This document shows, piece by piece, positions 1 through 10,840 of a stretch of DNA of 25,569 nt. Made by a program: the position numbers and the translations under genes. Location: contig JAAMXP010002520.1 in NCBI GenBank assembly GCA_019693395.1, positions 1-25,569 on the forward strand, written 5' to 3'. The notes under the pieces were generated by a model that searched no databases, was not told the origin of the DNA, and saw only the letters and a list, made by a program, of their open reading frames with translations. Within the stretch, counting starts at the first letter, position 1. Every line of letters starts with the position of its first letter. This DNA is from Ettlia oleoabundans. Lineage: Eukaryota > Chlorophyta > Chlorophyceae > Chlamydomonadales.

Positions 1-13
1 GGGGGGGGGGGGG
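1..13. repeat. poly-G homopolymer at the window edge
   Basis: Thirteen consecutive G bases open the window. It lies in what should be an intron of the minus-strand transporter gene. It may be a real G tract or mark an assembly-difficult point. Confidence 0.6.
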
Positions 14-151
14 CCCAGATCAGGCAGTGTGGTAGCTGTGGAGCCACACACCACTAACTCCTGCTACCAACCAACAAGACAACATCTGTGTCTGGCTCCT
101 TCTCCCTGCCTTTGGCCCCCTGCATATTGCTGTTACCCTGCACGCACCCAC

Positions 152-993
152 CCGGGAAAGCTGCACTCTCCGTGGCGCCCAGCAGGAAGCGCAGGGCCAG
201 GAAGGTCGGCACGCTGGATGCCAGGGTGAAGCAGGCCGCCACCACGCCCCATGCCACTATGTTTGCCGACAGCCAGATGTGGGCTCCTAGGCGGGCGCAG
301 ATGGCTGTGGAGGGGAGTTGGAAGAGGGCGTAGGAGATGAAGAAGAGCGAGGCACCCAGCCCGTATGTGGAGCAGGAGAGGTGCAGGTCTCTGTTGAGGT
401 CCAGTGCCGCAAAAGACAGGTTGGTGCGGTCTGCGGCATGTGTTGGGGAACAACGGAATGAGCTTTTTTTAGCAACCAACACAGAAGGCAAGGCAATGAG
501 TTGCGTCACCCTTGGAGGCATTCACAGGCCCGCATGTTGTGAAGGGCATGTTGGCTTTAATGAATTCAATCATACTGGCAGCATCAGCAGGGGTTTCGGC
601 GGAATCAGCAGCGTCGGCGCTCCCAGGTTGCCTGCCCACCTAGGTAGCACAGTATGCCCAGTGTGAAGAGCCAGGGCACCAGGTGGTGGTCCAGCTTGCG
701 GATGACGACTGCTGAGTCCACGGTTGCATCCTGCACACGGGTGAGGTAGGGCAGGCAGGCATGCGGACATGCAGGTCGCAGCAATCACAATCAGCAAAGC
801 CCCCCAAGTAAAGATTGAAGCAAAATTGCTGAAGCGGCCTTTGTAGAATCAATAGTGGGGCTCCTATCCTTTGCCGCAGCAACACGCGATAGACCTTGGC
901 TTGACTGCCGCCTGCTGCTGGCGGTCACCGCGCGCACCAGACCTGTGCCAGGTCGCTCTCCGCCACTACTAGGCCGGGAGATCTCTTCGTCAT
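152..993 (-). CDS. MFS transporter, anion:cation symporter-like (5' part, cut by left edge)
   Basis: Membrane transporter of the major facilitator superfamily, probably the ACS group that moves organic anions with protons or sodium; the substrate cannot be told. Three exons are seen, 993-943, 730-640 and 430-152, with phases 0 and 1 matching across both junctions. The ATG at 991-993 opens a 17-residue first exon. The 140 visible residues hold about four membrane helices: one ends in a DRTNLSFA stretch, whose D is made across the exon 2/3 splice, and the last runs into GATESAAFPG. Those two stretches are what place it in this family (YxDRxN and GxxExxxFPG are typical). Family proteins have about 12 helices and 400-600 residues, so most of the gene lies beyond position 1. 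Exon 3 ends at a G|GTGGGT donor. The plant phosphate/ascorbate (PHT4) and sialin-like branches are alternatives within the same family. Confidence 0.82.
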
Positions 994-1948
994 TTTGTCG
1001 CTACAGGAGTTTTATGCGCCAAAGAGCTCACTGCGATGTCCTCTGTCGCAAACACGAACGGATTTCTCGCCGGGGCCGCATTATGACTTATAATGCAGTT
1101 TAGAGTCCTGAGATCAGCACATACCCTCATTTGGTCTCGATTCTCGGTCTCGCCATGCCGCAGTACATTCCGCAGCAGTACTTCATCCCCTGACCCGTGC
1201 CTCTCCCGTTGCTTTCGCCTTACAGCATTACCGGTCAATGGCGTGGAAAGCTTTTTGTTTGCCGACCGCCTACGCGGGAGTGTGCCCTGCCAACGACTTA
1301 GGGTTGTCAAACCCCGCTCAGCGGGTCACGTTTGCTATTGATTCACAGAACAATATCATGTGCCCGTTGCCGTGTTGTACGACGCGTTTATTGGCAAGTG
1401 CGACAACCGGCAGGCATACCTTGCTGGTTCTGCCTACGTGCGCGGTGTGCAGAGGCGACACAGCATGCACTTGCAAGCACTGCACATCAGCACGGCAGCA
1501 AAAGTCATACAAGGGGAGCCTGCAACCCCTATATGAAGGGAACTTCGTCTCAAGGGAATGATTGACAGGATAACCAGTTGGAAAACAGCAGTTGCTGCGA
1601 TGCCAACCCAGCCTCCGCTCGTGAGACTCATAGGGTGGTCGGAGCGGCAGGTAACGGATTGCAACTGATTATTTCAAGCACTTCCACTGACTACGAGCCT
1701 TGACATAATTGTCTAAGATTTCATCTTGCGTCTTCTGTACTCTTTGCGACAGTGCAAGTGATCGTGCTACTCAAAGGTGCCAGGCAGCTGCTGCAGGCTA
1801 TAAACAATATGCTGCATGGCACTGCTTCATGACGTGCGCCCAGCCACGTCTACTGTTCAAGGATGGCAGGAGTGCGGTCCGAAAGGAAGGGCTGGTTGTA
1901 TTGAGGGCAGCCTCTCGCCCGCCACGCAAGCTGCTGCTCCATGCCCCC
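994..1948. other. spacer between MFS 5' end and RPT5 3' end; no gene supported
   Basis: About 950 bp between the start of the minus-strand transporter and the end of minus-strand RPT5. It should hold the transporter's promoter and 5' UTR and the RPT5 3' UTR. Short open frames on both strands lack matching splice sites, recognisable motifs or the codon bias of the neighbours. A TTATAA element sits at 1088-1093, about 95 bp before the transporter ATG and could act as a TATA box. A TTACA (TGTAA on the minus strand) at 1220-1224 is 725 bp past the RPT5 stop, so it is a distant candidate poly(A) signal. The stretch looks less GC-rich than its surroundings. Confidence 0.5.
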
Positions 1949-4900
1949 TCACGCATAGTAGTTGAGGCTGGCCTTCTTCTTTGCCTGCACCTCTGTGATG
2001 GCCTCGTTGAAGTCCTCATGGTTGACCTGGGTGGCATCACGCCGCAGCGCAAGCATACCCGCCTCAACGCACACCTGCTTGAAATAAAAAAAGTATTGGG
2101 TGCCTGGGTGCTTGGGAGGGGCGCTGGCTGGGGTTGAGTATTGTGGGAGGGTGTCTGCTGGCAAGCTTTTCAAATCAACCCACTCTGTGTCACTACCCCT
2201 TCTTGTCGGTAAATGGTGCATGTGAAATTAGGGAGTAGAGGCACAATACGTGTTGTGTGGTGCATGAGTGTGTTCAATGCAATGTGGACTTCTGACTCAC
2301 CGCTTTGAGCTGCGCTGCGTTGAAGTCGTCGGTGGATCGCGCCAGCTCATCGTAGTTTACATCTGGCCTCACGTTCATCTTGCGGGAATGGATCTGCGGG
2401 GCAGGTGATGAGTAAATGGGAAGACGGAGGAAAACAACGGTTGGAAAACAATGCCCCCGGGTCTATGGGTTTGTACGCAACAGCCATGCTGCTCTGCAAG
2501 GTAGTCCCAGCTGCTGGTCGAGCAGGTTGCAAGCCCAGGAAGGTGCTGCGCATCCGCTCGCAGCCCCACACAGACCCACCAACCTGCAGGATCTTGGCAC
2601 GGGCCTCCTCATTGGGGTGAGGGAACTCAATCTTGCGGTCCAGCCGGCCTGCGGGGAGGGGTCAATGAAGGCGTGATGAGGGGCGAAGTGCCAAGAAGTG
2701 GTAAAGTGTTTAGATTTTAGATCCAGGCAACTAGGCACCAGCATTAGTCCAACACAAAAGGGCCGCTTTCAGCCCATTCATCAAGACAAGCTCGTCAGCA
2801 TTTGTAGGCAGAACCGCTCTAGTTATCCATGTGGGGTTGATTGACTGTGTCTTCCTCTTTGTTATTCTCAACCTGGTGCTGAACACCCTTTGAGCCAGGG
2901 TTTGTGCCAGCTCAGGCAGCCAGCCAGCGTGCCAGGCAGAGGGCAGGCAGCACCCACCTGAGCGCATGAGTGCTGGGTCCAGTATGTCTGGGCGGTTGGT
3001 GGCTGCAATGATCTTGACCTCATCTGCTGAGGAGAATCCGTCCAGCTGGTTGAGCAGCTCAAGCATGGTGCGCTGAACCTCGCGGTCGCCGCTCATCTCG
3101 CTGTCACGCCGCGTGGTGCCTGCAAAGGGTCCCGGCGGGGCCGCGGATTAATGGTGAGGATGAGCCATAGCCAGCTGGTTGGCAGCAGTGGTGGGGCAAG
3201 GGATGGCGCCGGCACTTGTTGTTGAGGGTGTCCAGGGTGTCCAAGGGGGCTGCCCTCCCTAACTGTTCGGCTCGCACGTTCTTCAAGTATGCCTGCGGCC
3301 CTGTCCCATTCCACCATCTCCGTACAACTTTCCATCACGCGGCACAAGCAAACACGCAGACGGCACATCCACTTGCACCAACTCGCTCATTTATGGCATA
3401 TATTTCCACACTAGCTCCCCACCACCCAATTCCCCACCACCAAATCAACAAGAATGCTGGCAAACACATAATCGCTCACCAATGGCATCTATTTCATCAA
3501 TGAAGATGATGCAGGGCTGCTTCTCCTTGGCCAACGAGAAGGCATCCCGCACCATCTTGGCGCCATCACCGATGAACATCTGCACTAGGCTGGTGCCCGC
3601 TAGCTTGAGGAACGTCGCGTTGGTCTGGGCAGCGCAAGCACGCGCAATCAGCGTCTTGCCCGTGCCTGCAGCCGAGGTGCAGGCAGGTGAAGAAGGGGGT
3701 TCAGACAGGGACCTGATTATGTTTCAAACAGGTGGGGATCAAGGAGAGGGGTGATGGGATGGCTGGGCAGCAATGGGGCAGGACCTGGGTGGACAGGCCC
3801 CCAAGCCAGCCCAACCAGCTGCCATGCACTGCACCAAGTGTGCTGGAATGATTGTGTTGCAGCAGCCCAGCTCAGCCCCACGCCCAGCCACCCTCAACCC
3901 ACCTGGCGGCCCGTGCAGCAGCACTCCCTTGGGAGGCTTGATGCCCAGCTTGACAAATCGGTCCCGGTGTGTGATGGGCAGCACAATGGCTTCACGCAGC
4001 TCCTGGATCTGAACGGCAGACAGGCGGGCAGGCAGGTAGATGGCAGGCAGGAACGGAAAGACATACTCACATTACGTGGTGCGCTGCCGATCTTGCAGCT
4101 GGACGACAGCAAACAGCAGTGAATGGAACAACCAGGCCCGCAATCCCAGAGCCCTGTGCTTAACTTATAAGAGAGGGGCGGGAAACGGCACGATCCAGAA
4201 CACATATAACGATTGTGGTCCGGTTGACAGCCCCTTTTACCACCCCTGTACTGCCTGCCCCCCACCTGTTTGTCCAGCCCGCCAATGTCTGTGTAGTCCT
4301 CTGTTGGCTTCTCATCAACCTCCATGGCCTTCACCCTGCTCTCAAGGGCAGGACGGTTGATCAGGCAAGCAATCGTGTCTGCAGTGCGGGAAGGGGCCTG
4401 GCTGACTCTCTCCACTTGAAGCCCTGACAGCCTCCTGCTTTGTGCCACACTAGTGCAGTACCACAGTGCCAGCGTATTAGTGGTTATAATGACAGGGGGC
4501 ATCCAAGCCAATCGTGAAAAGGCCTGCTGCCACACACAGATGCGCCAGTATCCAACGCTCGACGCATCCTTACTGCCCCCACCTTAGCACAACAAAGCAG
4601 ACACGAATACCAAGTCGTGCACACATAAGGGCATGCAGGCTGCACCCACCTGGAGTCATACTCTGCCGGCAGTGTGTCCAGGATGAGGTACGAGTCCTTG
4701 TTCACCCCCACTAGGTCCCCAGGCTTCAGGGTTTCCGGGTCCACCAGCCCCGCCACAGGCAAGAACACGGTCTGCCGCGTCGACGTCTTCAACACCACGC
4801 ACTTGCCCCTCTTGCCTGCATCCTGATACGCGCCCGCGCCTGCGTTGACCATGTGCGACGGAAGATGTGCAAGAAGTGAGGAAGGGGAGGTTCACATTGA

Positions 4901-5772
4901 CAGCATGGGGGCATTGGTGTGTGCTGTGCATTGAGCTCCGGGTTGAACAGCTGCTGCAGCGGGCATCAAAGAAAACCTAATTCATTGTTCTGTGGGTTCA
5001 TGATGCCGGTGTGCATAGTACCAAGGGTTGTTGCACATCAGAAGTTTTCGGGTACAACACTGTACCATGCAGCAAGTGATAGCAGCCGTCCTTGTAGTGC
5101 ACACAGGATCAAGCAATGCTGAGAGAACGGGATTCCCACCGATAGCTTGCCAACTAGCATCCACCTTTGTCAAGCTTCGACTGCTCTCCACAGCGCGTTT
5201 ACTCCCCTGATATGCCTGTCCTAGGGGTCATGCTCCCACAACCTTCCGCCTCCCGAGGCTTGCTGCGGCACCCCTGTCGACATCACCCCCCAGTTGCAGC
5301 CTCCCTAGCTGGTGCCTGCCCTCACCGTCTTCCTCTTCCTCCTCCTCAGGGTCTACTTCCAGCACCTCCACAATGTTGGACACCAGGTAGGGCAGCTGGT
5401 TGTTGAGCTTAATTTTCTCATGGTTCTCCTTCACACGTTCGACTAGCCCCGTCTTCTCGTGTGTCAAGCGATTGGACTCATCCCGAAGTACGCGCAGCTC
5501 ATTTTCAAGCAAACGCGTCCTGCCGGAACCAGGGAGGGGAACACTGTCAACTGAGCAAGCTGAGGTAGTTATTTACTGCTTGTAAAAAGCAAAAACGTTG
5601 AAGCAGCCGGCCCACGGCGCATTGGGCTGTAAAGGGGGGGCTGAAGTGCCCCTCAGCCTGCGCCCACCGCCCACCTGCGCTGTATGTCCTCTGCCGACAT
5701 CGTCTGAAATTCCTCTGGCAGCTCATCCTTCTGCTCCTCGCCAAAAATCTCGGCCTCCATTGCAGCTGCCAT
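1949..5772 (-). CDS. RPT5: 26S proteasome regulatory particle ATPase subunit RPT5 (PSMC3, S6A)
   Basis: One of six AAA ATPases in the base of the 19S particle; it unfolds ubiquitinated proteins and feeds them into the 20S core. Ten exons join in phase to 429 aa (family about 420-440): 5772-5675, 5519-5326, 4839-4650, 4335-4266, 4008-3903, 3665-3480, 3119-2958, 2648-2584, 2393-2301, 2074-1949. Order: N-terminal tail, coiled coil (about 33-75), acidic EEEEEED stretch, OB domain (about 100-160), AAA domain with Walker A GPPGTGKT (217-224, made across the exon 5/6 splice), pore-loop MFIG (249-252), Walker B IIFIDE (272-277) and arginine fingers in RSGRLDR. The C-terminus LNYYA is the HbYX motif that docks in the 20S alpha ring and opens its gate. 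The start begins [14 protein letters not shown]. Where human and plant RPT5 read TKRFDSE, this protein reads TTRRDSE. The model and identity are firm. Confidence 0.97.
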
Positions 5773-6297
5773 CTTCCCCTACTCGCTGCAGCGCAGTGGA
5801 CAACAATAATACAGAGGCCTGTGTGAAGCCGCCATACGGCGGATGCCAATGCCGCCTTGCAGGGGCAGCAGCGGTGTGGCCGGAGGTAATCATACTCAGG
5901 CCCAACATAGCACTACAGCTGGGCTGGCAGCACTCACCTGGCCTGCAGACGCTGGGCCTTTGCCCGCGCCGACTTGATCTGCGAAGGCCGAGCTTCCTAT
6001 AATACCCACAACAGCAGAATGTCGATCGCTGAAAGCTTATATTAGGGCGTGGGGAGTGCCCTCGAAAGGACAAGAGCCAGTCTGCACAGTGATCTTGAGC
6101 AGCGGGCAGTCAGCAGGGGAACTGTCAGGGACACAGCACTGATCAGGCGATGTGCCAGTGGCACTTCTGATCGCACAAAATGCGACACGCCTTGCTGGCG
6201 GCACGCCTTCCACCGAACAAATGGCTGGGCAGAACGCGCGCGCAAGCCGCAGCATTCCCGTTTCCCCTTGCTTGATTGCCTATTTGCGCCGAGCGCC
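5773..6297. promoter_or_regulatory. divergent intergenic region, RPT5 / DeSI
   Basis: A 525-bp gap separates the minus-strand RPT5 start and the plus-strand DeSI start, so it probably holds both promoters. The RPT5 side contains the predicted leader intron. On the DeSI side the frame of its first exon stays open upstream to an ATG at 6049, but that extension shows no family features and is taken as leader. No specific operator was identified. Confidence 0.5.
5785..5938 (-). other. predicted 5' UTR intron of RPT5
   Basis: Thirteen bases upstream of the RPT5 ATG is a good acceptor (GCGCTGCAG, exon resumes at 5785). A strong donor, GCCAG|GTGAGTG, lies at 5938/5937. Together they define a 152-bp intron (5786-5937) of the usual size here. 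The upstream exon carries no frame continuing into RPT5 because a TAG interrupts, so the intron would be in the leader. A TATTATAGG stretch further upstream (near 6000) may be the core promoter. This is inferred from splice signals only. Confidence 0.55.
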
Positions 6298-7590
6298 ATG
6301 GCGCTTCCTTCTGTTGGCAGCTCACAGTCACTGCGGCGTTGCGATAGCGGCGCCACAGTGATTCTCAACGTTTACGACCTCCTGCAGCAGGTGGGTAAAT
6401 GCCTTGCAGGCGGTCGACCGCGAACGGGTTGCTCTAAAGTTCAGGCACCCCCCGTGCTAGCGTGCGGCGCCGCTGGCGTCACGCCTAAGCAATCCCGTGC
6501 TGGCGGGTTATACAATTGGTTATGCAGAACGATTGGACGTACTGGTGTGGATTTGGCGTCTTCCACAGTGGAGTAGAGGTGTATGGCGTGGAGTATGCAT
6601 TTGGAGGTGAGCCACGGTTTGGTGTGGACACAATCCAGCGGGCCCAGCATGCCTCGTGCACCTCTGCTCATTGTCAGCTGACTCCTCTCAATATTAACAA
6701 ACTGCCTGTTTGCAGGGCACGAGTATGATGCACCAGGTGTGATGGCGCTGTTACGTGGTTGGGGCTGTGTGCTTCGCTGTTAGCTGCGGCCTTTTGCCCT
6801 GTCAGCATCTATCACTCGTCAACGTGTGACCTTCTGGTTTTTTGTTGCCAGCGCAACCCTTCCTGATGATGCATTGAATCATTGCAGCGTAGCAGCCAGT
6901 GCCATACACCTGCGATGAACAACATGCGTGCAGGAGTGTTTGCCACCAGGCCGCGCGAGGCGCCCGGCACAGTGGCGTGGCGTGAGGCGATACCTCTGGG
7001 GCACACAGACCTGTCACCAGCAGAGGTGCACGCAGTGGTGCAGCAGATGGGATCAAAGTTCAAAGGCAACAGGTGCGGCAACCCTTTTGCTTTGTATTGC
7101 TAATGATGGCAGTGCCTGACGTAGCTGCTTGCATGCAGCTTTGAAATGCCGTTGGGGCTGCCTTCAAGTTTGCGCCGTCCCAGTATGAGCGTGTGATTAC
7201 CTTTATAGAGCAATCGGGCGGGTTGTGCAGCACAGCTTGGGCACGCACTAAGAGGTGCCCGAGCATGCTCTAACAGCCCTGACTGTTGCCCTCCCATCAT
7301 GCAGGTACCACCTGCTGCAGATGAACTGCAACCACTTCTCCAGCGACTTGTGTGCGCGGCTGACTGGCCAACCCGCCCCTGCCTGGATAAACCGACTGGC
7401 ATCCATAGCCGTCTCGCTGCACTGCCTGCTGCCCACTGGGTGGGTGCCGCCGCTTCGGCCGCCCACAGCAGCAGATGTGGTGGCAGCAGCAGCGGCAGCA
7501 GATCAGGAGGACAGCAGGCTACTCAACCCGCTGGATCACCCAGGCATGAGCGACAAGCCACCAAGAGTAGCGCGGCAGCTGCTCACATGA
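6298..7590 (+). CDS. DESI2: DeSI/PPPDE-family cysteine peptidase (deSUMOylating isopeptidase / deubiquitinase-like)
   Basis: Papain-like peptidase expected to remove ubiquitin or SUMO from proteins in cytosol or nucleus. Five exons (6298-6390, 6528-6606, 6716-6736, 6934-7072, 7305-7590) give 205 aa with all phases matching. The PPPDE fold is seen as VILNVYDLL near the start, GVFHSG with catalytic His44, EVYGVEYAFGGHEYDAPG, then FKGNRYHLLQMNCNHFS with catalytic Cys119, and PAWINRLA. This order and spacing match animal DESI2 closely. A loop in the middle is a little longer, and the Ala-rich tail after about residue 150 is not conserved. Exon 3 is only 21 nt. The ATG at 6298 gives a normal family N-terminus; an in-frame ATG at 6049 would add 83 unfamiliar residues. 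DeSI-1 versus DeSI-2 specificity cannot be decided from sequence alone. Confidence 0.93.
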
Positions 7591-8111
7591 AGACGGCTGC
7601 GCTGTGGGTGGCTGCCACCTGCTATGCCCCTCCGATCTGTAAGATTGCTGCGTGCTGTCCCCTTGCCCTTGTCCTCATCTCTTTGCTTGACGTGTGATAT
7701 GCTGCCCTCCCTCTGCTTTGCTACCTTCTCCCCCAATCTCCTTTTGTATCAACATCGTTAGCCGAGGCTTCTCCTAAGCTGTACCTCACTCTGTATCACC
7801 GGCTCATACAGCCATTCAGCTCACCCTCGATCTTATGCCTGATCTGCAGCCCTCTCATTCAAGCCAAACTGACACATTTTCCATGCCGTTTGCAACTGGC
7901 AACATATGAGCTTGTCCGGCGGCTCCTTCTCAAGACAATATGAAACAGAAAACTGCTTCCAGTTGTAAATCACTCGTGACAGGAATATCAACACCGTCAA
8001 AGATGTTGCTAGAAGTACAGGGAAAGCGGGGATTGTTTGCCGGCACCTGCCGCTAACCGGTCAACACATGCACCCGGTCTGCCGGCGGCCGCTCCCGAGT
8101 GGATCACTTGG
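7591..8111. other. convergent spacer, DeSI 3' end and TPR-gene 3' end
   Basis: About 520 bp of relatively AT-rich, non-coding sequence shared by two convergent 3' UTRs. TGTAA motifs for the plus-strand DeSI gene occur at 7638-7642 and 7964-7968. No TTACA was found for the minus-strand TPR gene here. No gene is supported. Confidence 0.55.
7638..7642 (+). terminator. TGTAA poly(A) signal candidate for DeSI gene
   Basis: TGTAA lies 48 bp after the DeSI stop codon. This pentamer is the usual polyadenylation signal of chlorophyte nuclear genes. A second copy at 7964-7968 gives a longer, more typical 3' UTR and may be the one used. Confidence 0.4.
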
Positions 8112-10278
8112 CTAGACTGACCCAGCTGCCACCGCCCTTCCACGCGCAAACATGTCTCCAAACACCTGCTGCTCCTTGCGCCGGTCTGCCTGCCGCGTCC
8201 GCTCCAGCGCCTCCTGCTGCTCTGCAGCTTCAATGCTGGATGGATCCAGCTGTCGCACACGTGCCAGATCAGCAGCAGCTGCCTCATAGTCATGCCGCCC
8301 CGTGTACGCCCGGCTGCGCCGCAGCAGAGCCTTGATGCTGGTGGGTTGCAGCTCGAGCGCTTTGTCGCAGAAATTCACGGCACAGCCATACTCCTGCGTT
8401 AGCATTGCAAGGGGGGCAGGCAGGTGTCCGCTGAAAGCAAAGGGTGACTGCTGGTTTCCCTGTGCATCCATGATGTATCTCAAGGGTTAATCAACAACCG
8501 CAACGTTGTTCAAACCTGCAGTGCCATGTGCACCGCCGCCAGGTTGAGGTACACGGCCACCTTGTTCAGGTTCACCTCAGCCTGGTCAGCCCTGCTCAGG
8601 CCCTGCACAGCTGGGAGCACGGCAGTGTTAGCCAAAGCACATGTCCCTGCGTGGTTCTGTTTGTTGAAGCTTGAGTTCCCAATAAGGGACCCGCAATACC
8701 CAGCAAGAGACCAGTAAATCGCAGTGCTTGCACCTTGACAAATTCCACCACCGCCTTTGCGCGCTCGTAATGGTGCAGTGCTTTGGTGTAGTCCTTGGCT
8801 CGGTAGGCATCATTGCCCCGCCTCCGCTCTGTCAACTGCATGCAACAGTTGGCATGGCGCTGTCAGGCTAACGCGAGTCATTGCAAGAATGATTGATGTG
8901 TATATGGCGTTGCAAAAAAACTATGACAACAATGCAAACAGCAGGCGATCAGCCCGGCTTTTGCTTGAACTTATGTCCAGCTGATGTTCCGGCTGCACTC
9001 ACATGCTCGTTGAGCGCTCCCACCAGTTGCTCAGTGGAAAGGCGAGCTGCAAACTCTGTCTTGTGCTTGAACTCGGCATGACATTCGTGCGATGGGTCCT
9101 GCAAGGATTGTGTGCGTGGTGTGTGGTGTGGTGAGTGTGTGGAGGTTGCGGGTGTGCGGAATCATTTGGCGGTGCATGCGGTGAGTATGGATGGTTTCAG
9201 GGGTTCAGATGGGCAGGCCACGAGCCAAGTTTCCGATGAAACCCAGCACACACTCCACGCAATCAACTGTTAGTATCATGGCACTACCTGCAACTGCCGC
9301 AACATGAAGGTTTCCACCTCCTCCTCATTCAAATATCTGCAGCATGCGTCCAGGGCAGACCAGGTGCTAGGCAAGAGGGCTTGCAGGACGTGTTTGTATT
9401 CAGTTGGAGACAAATGCGAAAACTAGAAACATTGACATTGCACCCAGCTACTAGCGCATAACGTGATCAGTCAACCGGTACACACCCCTCGTCCATCAAG
9501 CGTTTGGCCTCCCGCAGCATTCCAATCACACGCGGGTTGTTGGCCCATTTTGAAAAGTCGCCGGAGGGGTCATTGGTGAAGGTCTGCGGCAGTTGGTGTT
9601 AAGGTTTCGGTACTGTGGCACTGTACTGCAGGGTAACCCGCATGTGAGAGCCGCTACGGAGGCACGTGGGGGGCTTAACTGCCAACACGCCACCCACCTG
9701 CACAATACGGCGCAGCACTCGATTTTCCAGGAAAGGAGCAATGTTTTTCTGAGATTCGTACTCTGATTCCAGCACCTGCACAGATTACCCAGCAGCAAGA
9801 GGGCTCAGCAGCTGGAAGCAAGCCTTGCAGAAGCGGTGCAACAGCGGCTATGTATGCTGCTGGGCAAAGCCGTAGGGCATAGCCATTCATGTCATCGGCA
9901 GGCATAAATGCAACCTGCCACGGATTGCTGATTTTCCTGCCAAATACAAAAACAGCAGCGCCCCACCTTTTCCCGGAACTCGAGCGCCCGCATCTTCTCG
10001 TGCATTTGCAATGACTGCTTTACCTCCTTCTGTTGCTGCTTTTCGACCAACGCTGCATTCTCCGGACGTTTCAAAAATTCCTTGAAGCTGGCCTCCTGCA
10101 TGGCCCAGAGTCAGCAGCAATGGCGAGGCATATTACATTGATGGGCGGAAGATAAGGAGTGGTGGTGGCGGCACTCACTGGGGGCCTCCTCGCCTCCCAA
10201 GTCGCAATGGCGTGCAAAGCTCACCAGCTCCTTGCTATTATCCCCAGGGAACGTGTCGTTACCCAAACCTCCAAACAT
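8112..10278 (-). CDS. TPR protein with Hsp70/Hsp90-type carboxylate clamp (co-chaperone-like)
   Basis: Nine exons (10278-10225, 10095-9967, 9775-9698, 9583-9486, 9336-9288, 9098-9003, 8835-8734, 8602-8516, 8393-8112) give 324 aa. The N-terminal half is charged and helical, with no domain I can name (it includes FKEFLKRPENAAL and DFSKWANNPRV). From about residue 169 come three TPR repeats like those at the C-terminus of FKBP-type immunophilins, followed by a helix ending QQVFGDMF. Five positions equivalent to the EEVD-binding clamp are present: Arg172, Asn176, Asn222, Lys252 and Arg256; the first is usually Lys. Binding to the C-terminus of Hsp70 or Hsp90 is therefore inferred. No peptidyl-prolyl isomerase domain is seen. 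Exon 1 is placed by phase: the donor after GAGCTG keeps the frame, whereas the donor at 10179 does not. Confidence 0.82.
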
Positions 10279-10840
10279 AGTGGTGCGTCCCTGTGTGAGG
10301 TGCAAGAACGGCGGTCAAGGATGGAATAGCGCGCGTGAGGCCAGCAGGCACCTCAAAAGCCTAGCAGAGTCACGATACGCTTTTAACTAAGGCTGAAAGC
10401 GCCCTAAAGTTTTGGATGGGTATGACAGGAGACCGCAGTACACCCGTAGTGCTGGAACGCGAGCAGCCGCGAGCCGGCTCACAGGCAACCGAAGGTAGCC
10501 GATGCACAAAGCAGTGCACCGATCGTCTTCGAAGAAACGTATAGGGGCGCTGCAAACGACAAGGGCCCGCTTGCCCGACACTCCTAGTCAACAGCAGGGC
10601 TGTCTCATCCTGGTCAGGTGCGCTGCGCAGCTTTCGGGCAGGCAAAACACTGCTTTCCCCAAAACCTGCTTAGCAGCGCTTAACACTGGGTTAGTGAGCA
10701 GGGCGGGGGGGTCGCTACTCCCGGAACTGCTGCTGTGGGGTGCCGCTGCCGCCAGCGCCACCACCGCCAATGTGCGCTTCGACGCTTATGCTAGCCCTGC
10801 AGGAGCAGTGCGCAAAGGTGGTTGAGCAGCAGCAGCAGTC
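10279..10840. promoter_or_regulatory. divergent intergenic region, TPR gene / ankyrin gene
   Basis: A 562-bp gap between divergent start codons, probably containing both promoters and leaders. A 107-codon frame at 10502-10825 has no recognisable domain, and its frame is not that of the ankyrin gene. An in-frame TGA at 10823-10825 bounds the ankyrin start. No clear TATA box or operator was found. Confidence 0.45.

Noticed and set aside
6049..6297. N-terminal extension of the DeSI protein from an upstream in-frame ATG
   Set aside because: The 83 added residues resemble no family member, and DeSI proteins begin close to the VILNVYD strand; treated as leader.
10111..10224. Longer first exon of the TPR gene to a donor at 10179
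   Set aside because: It gives phase 1, which does not fit the strongly helical frame of exon 2; the GTGAGC donor after 10225 gives phase 0 and fits.
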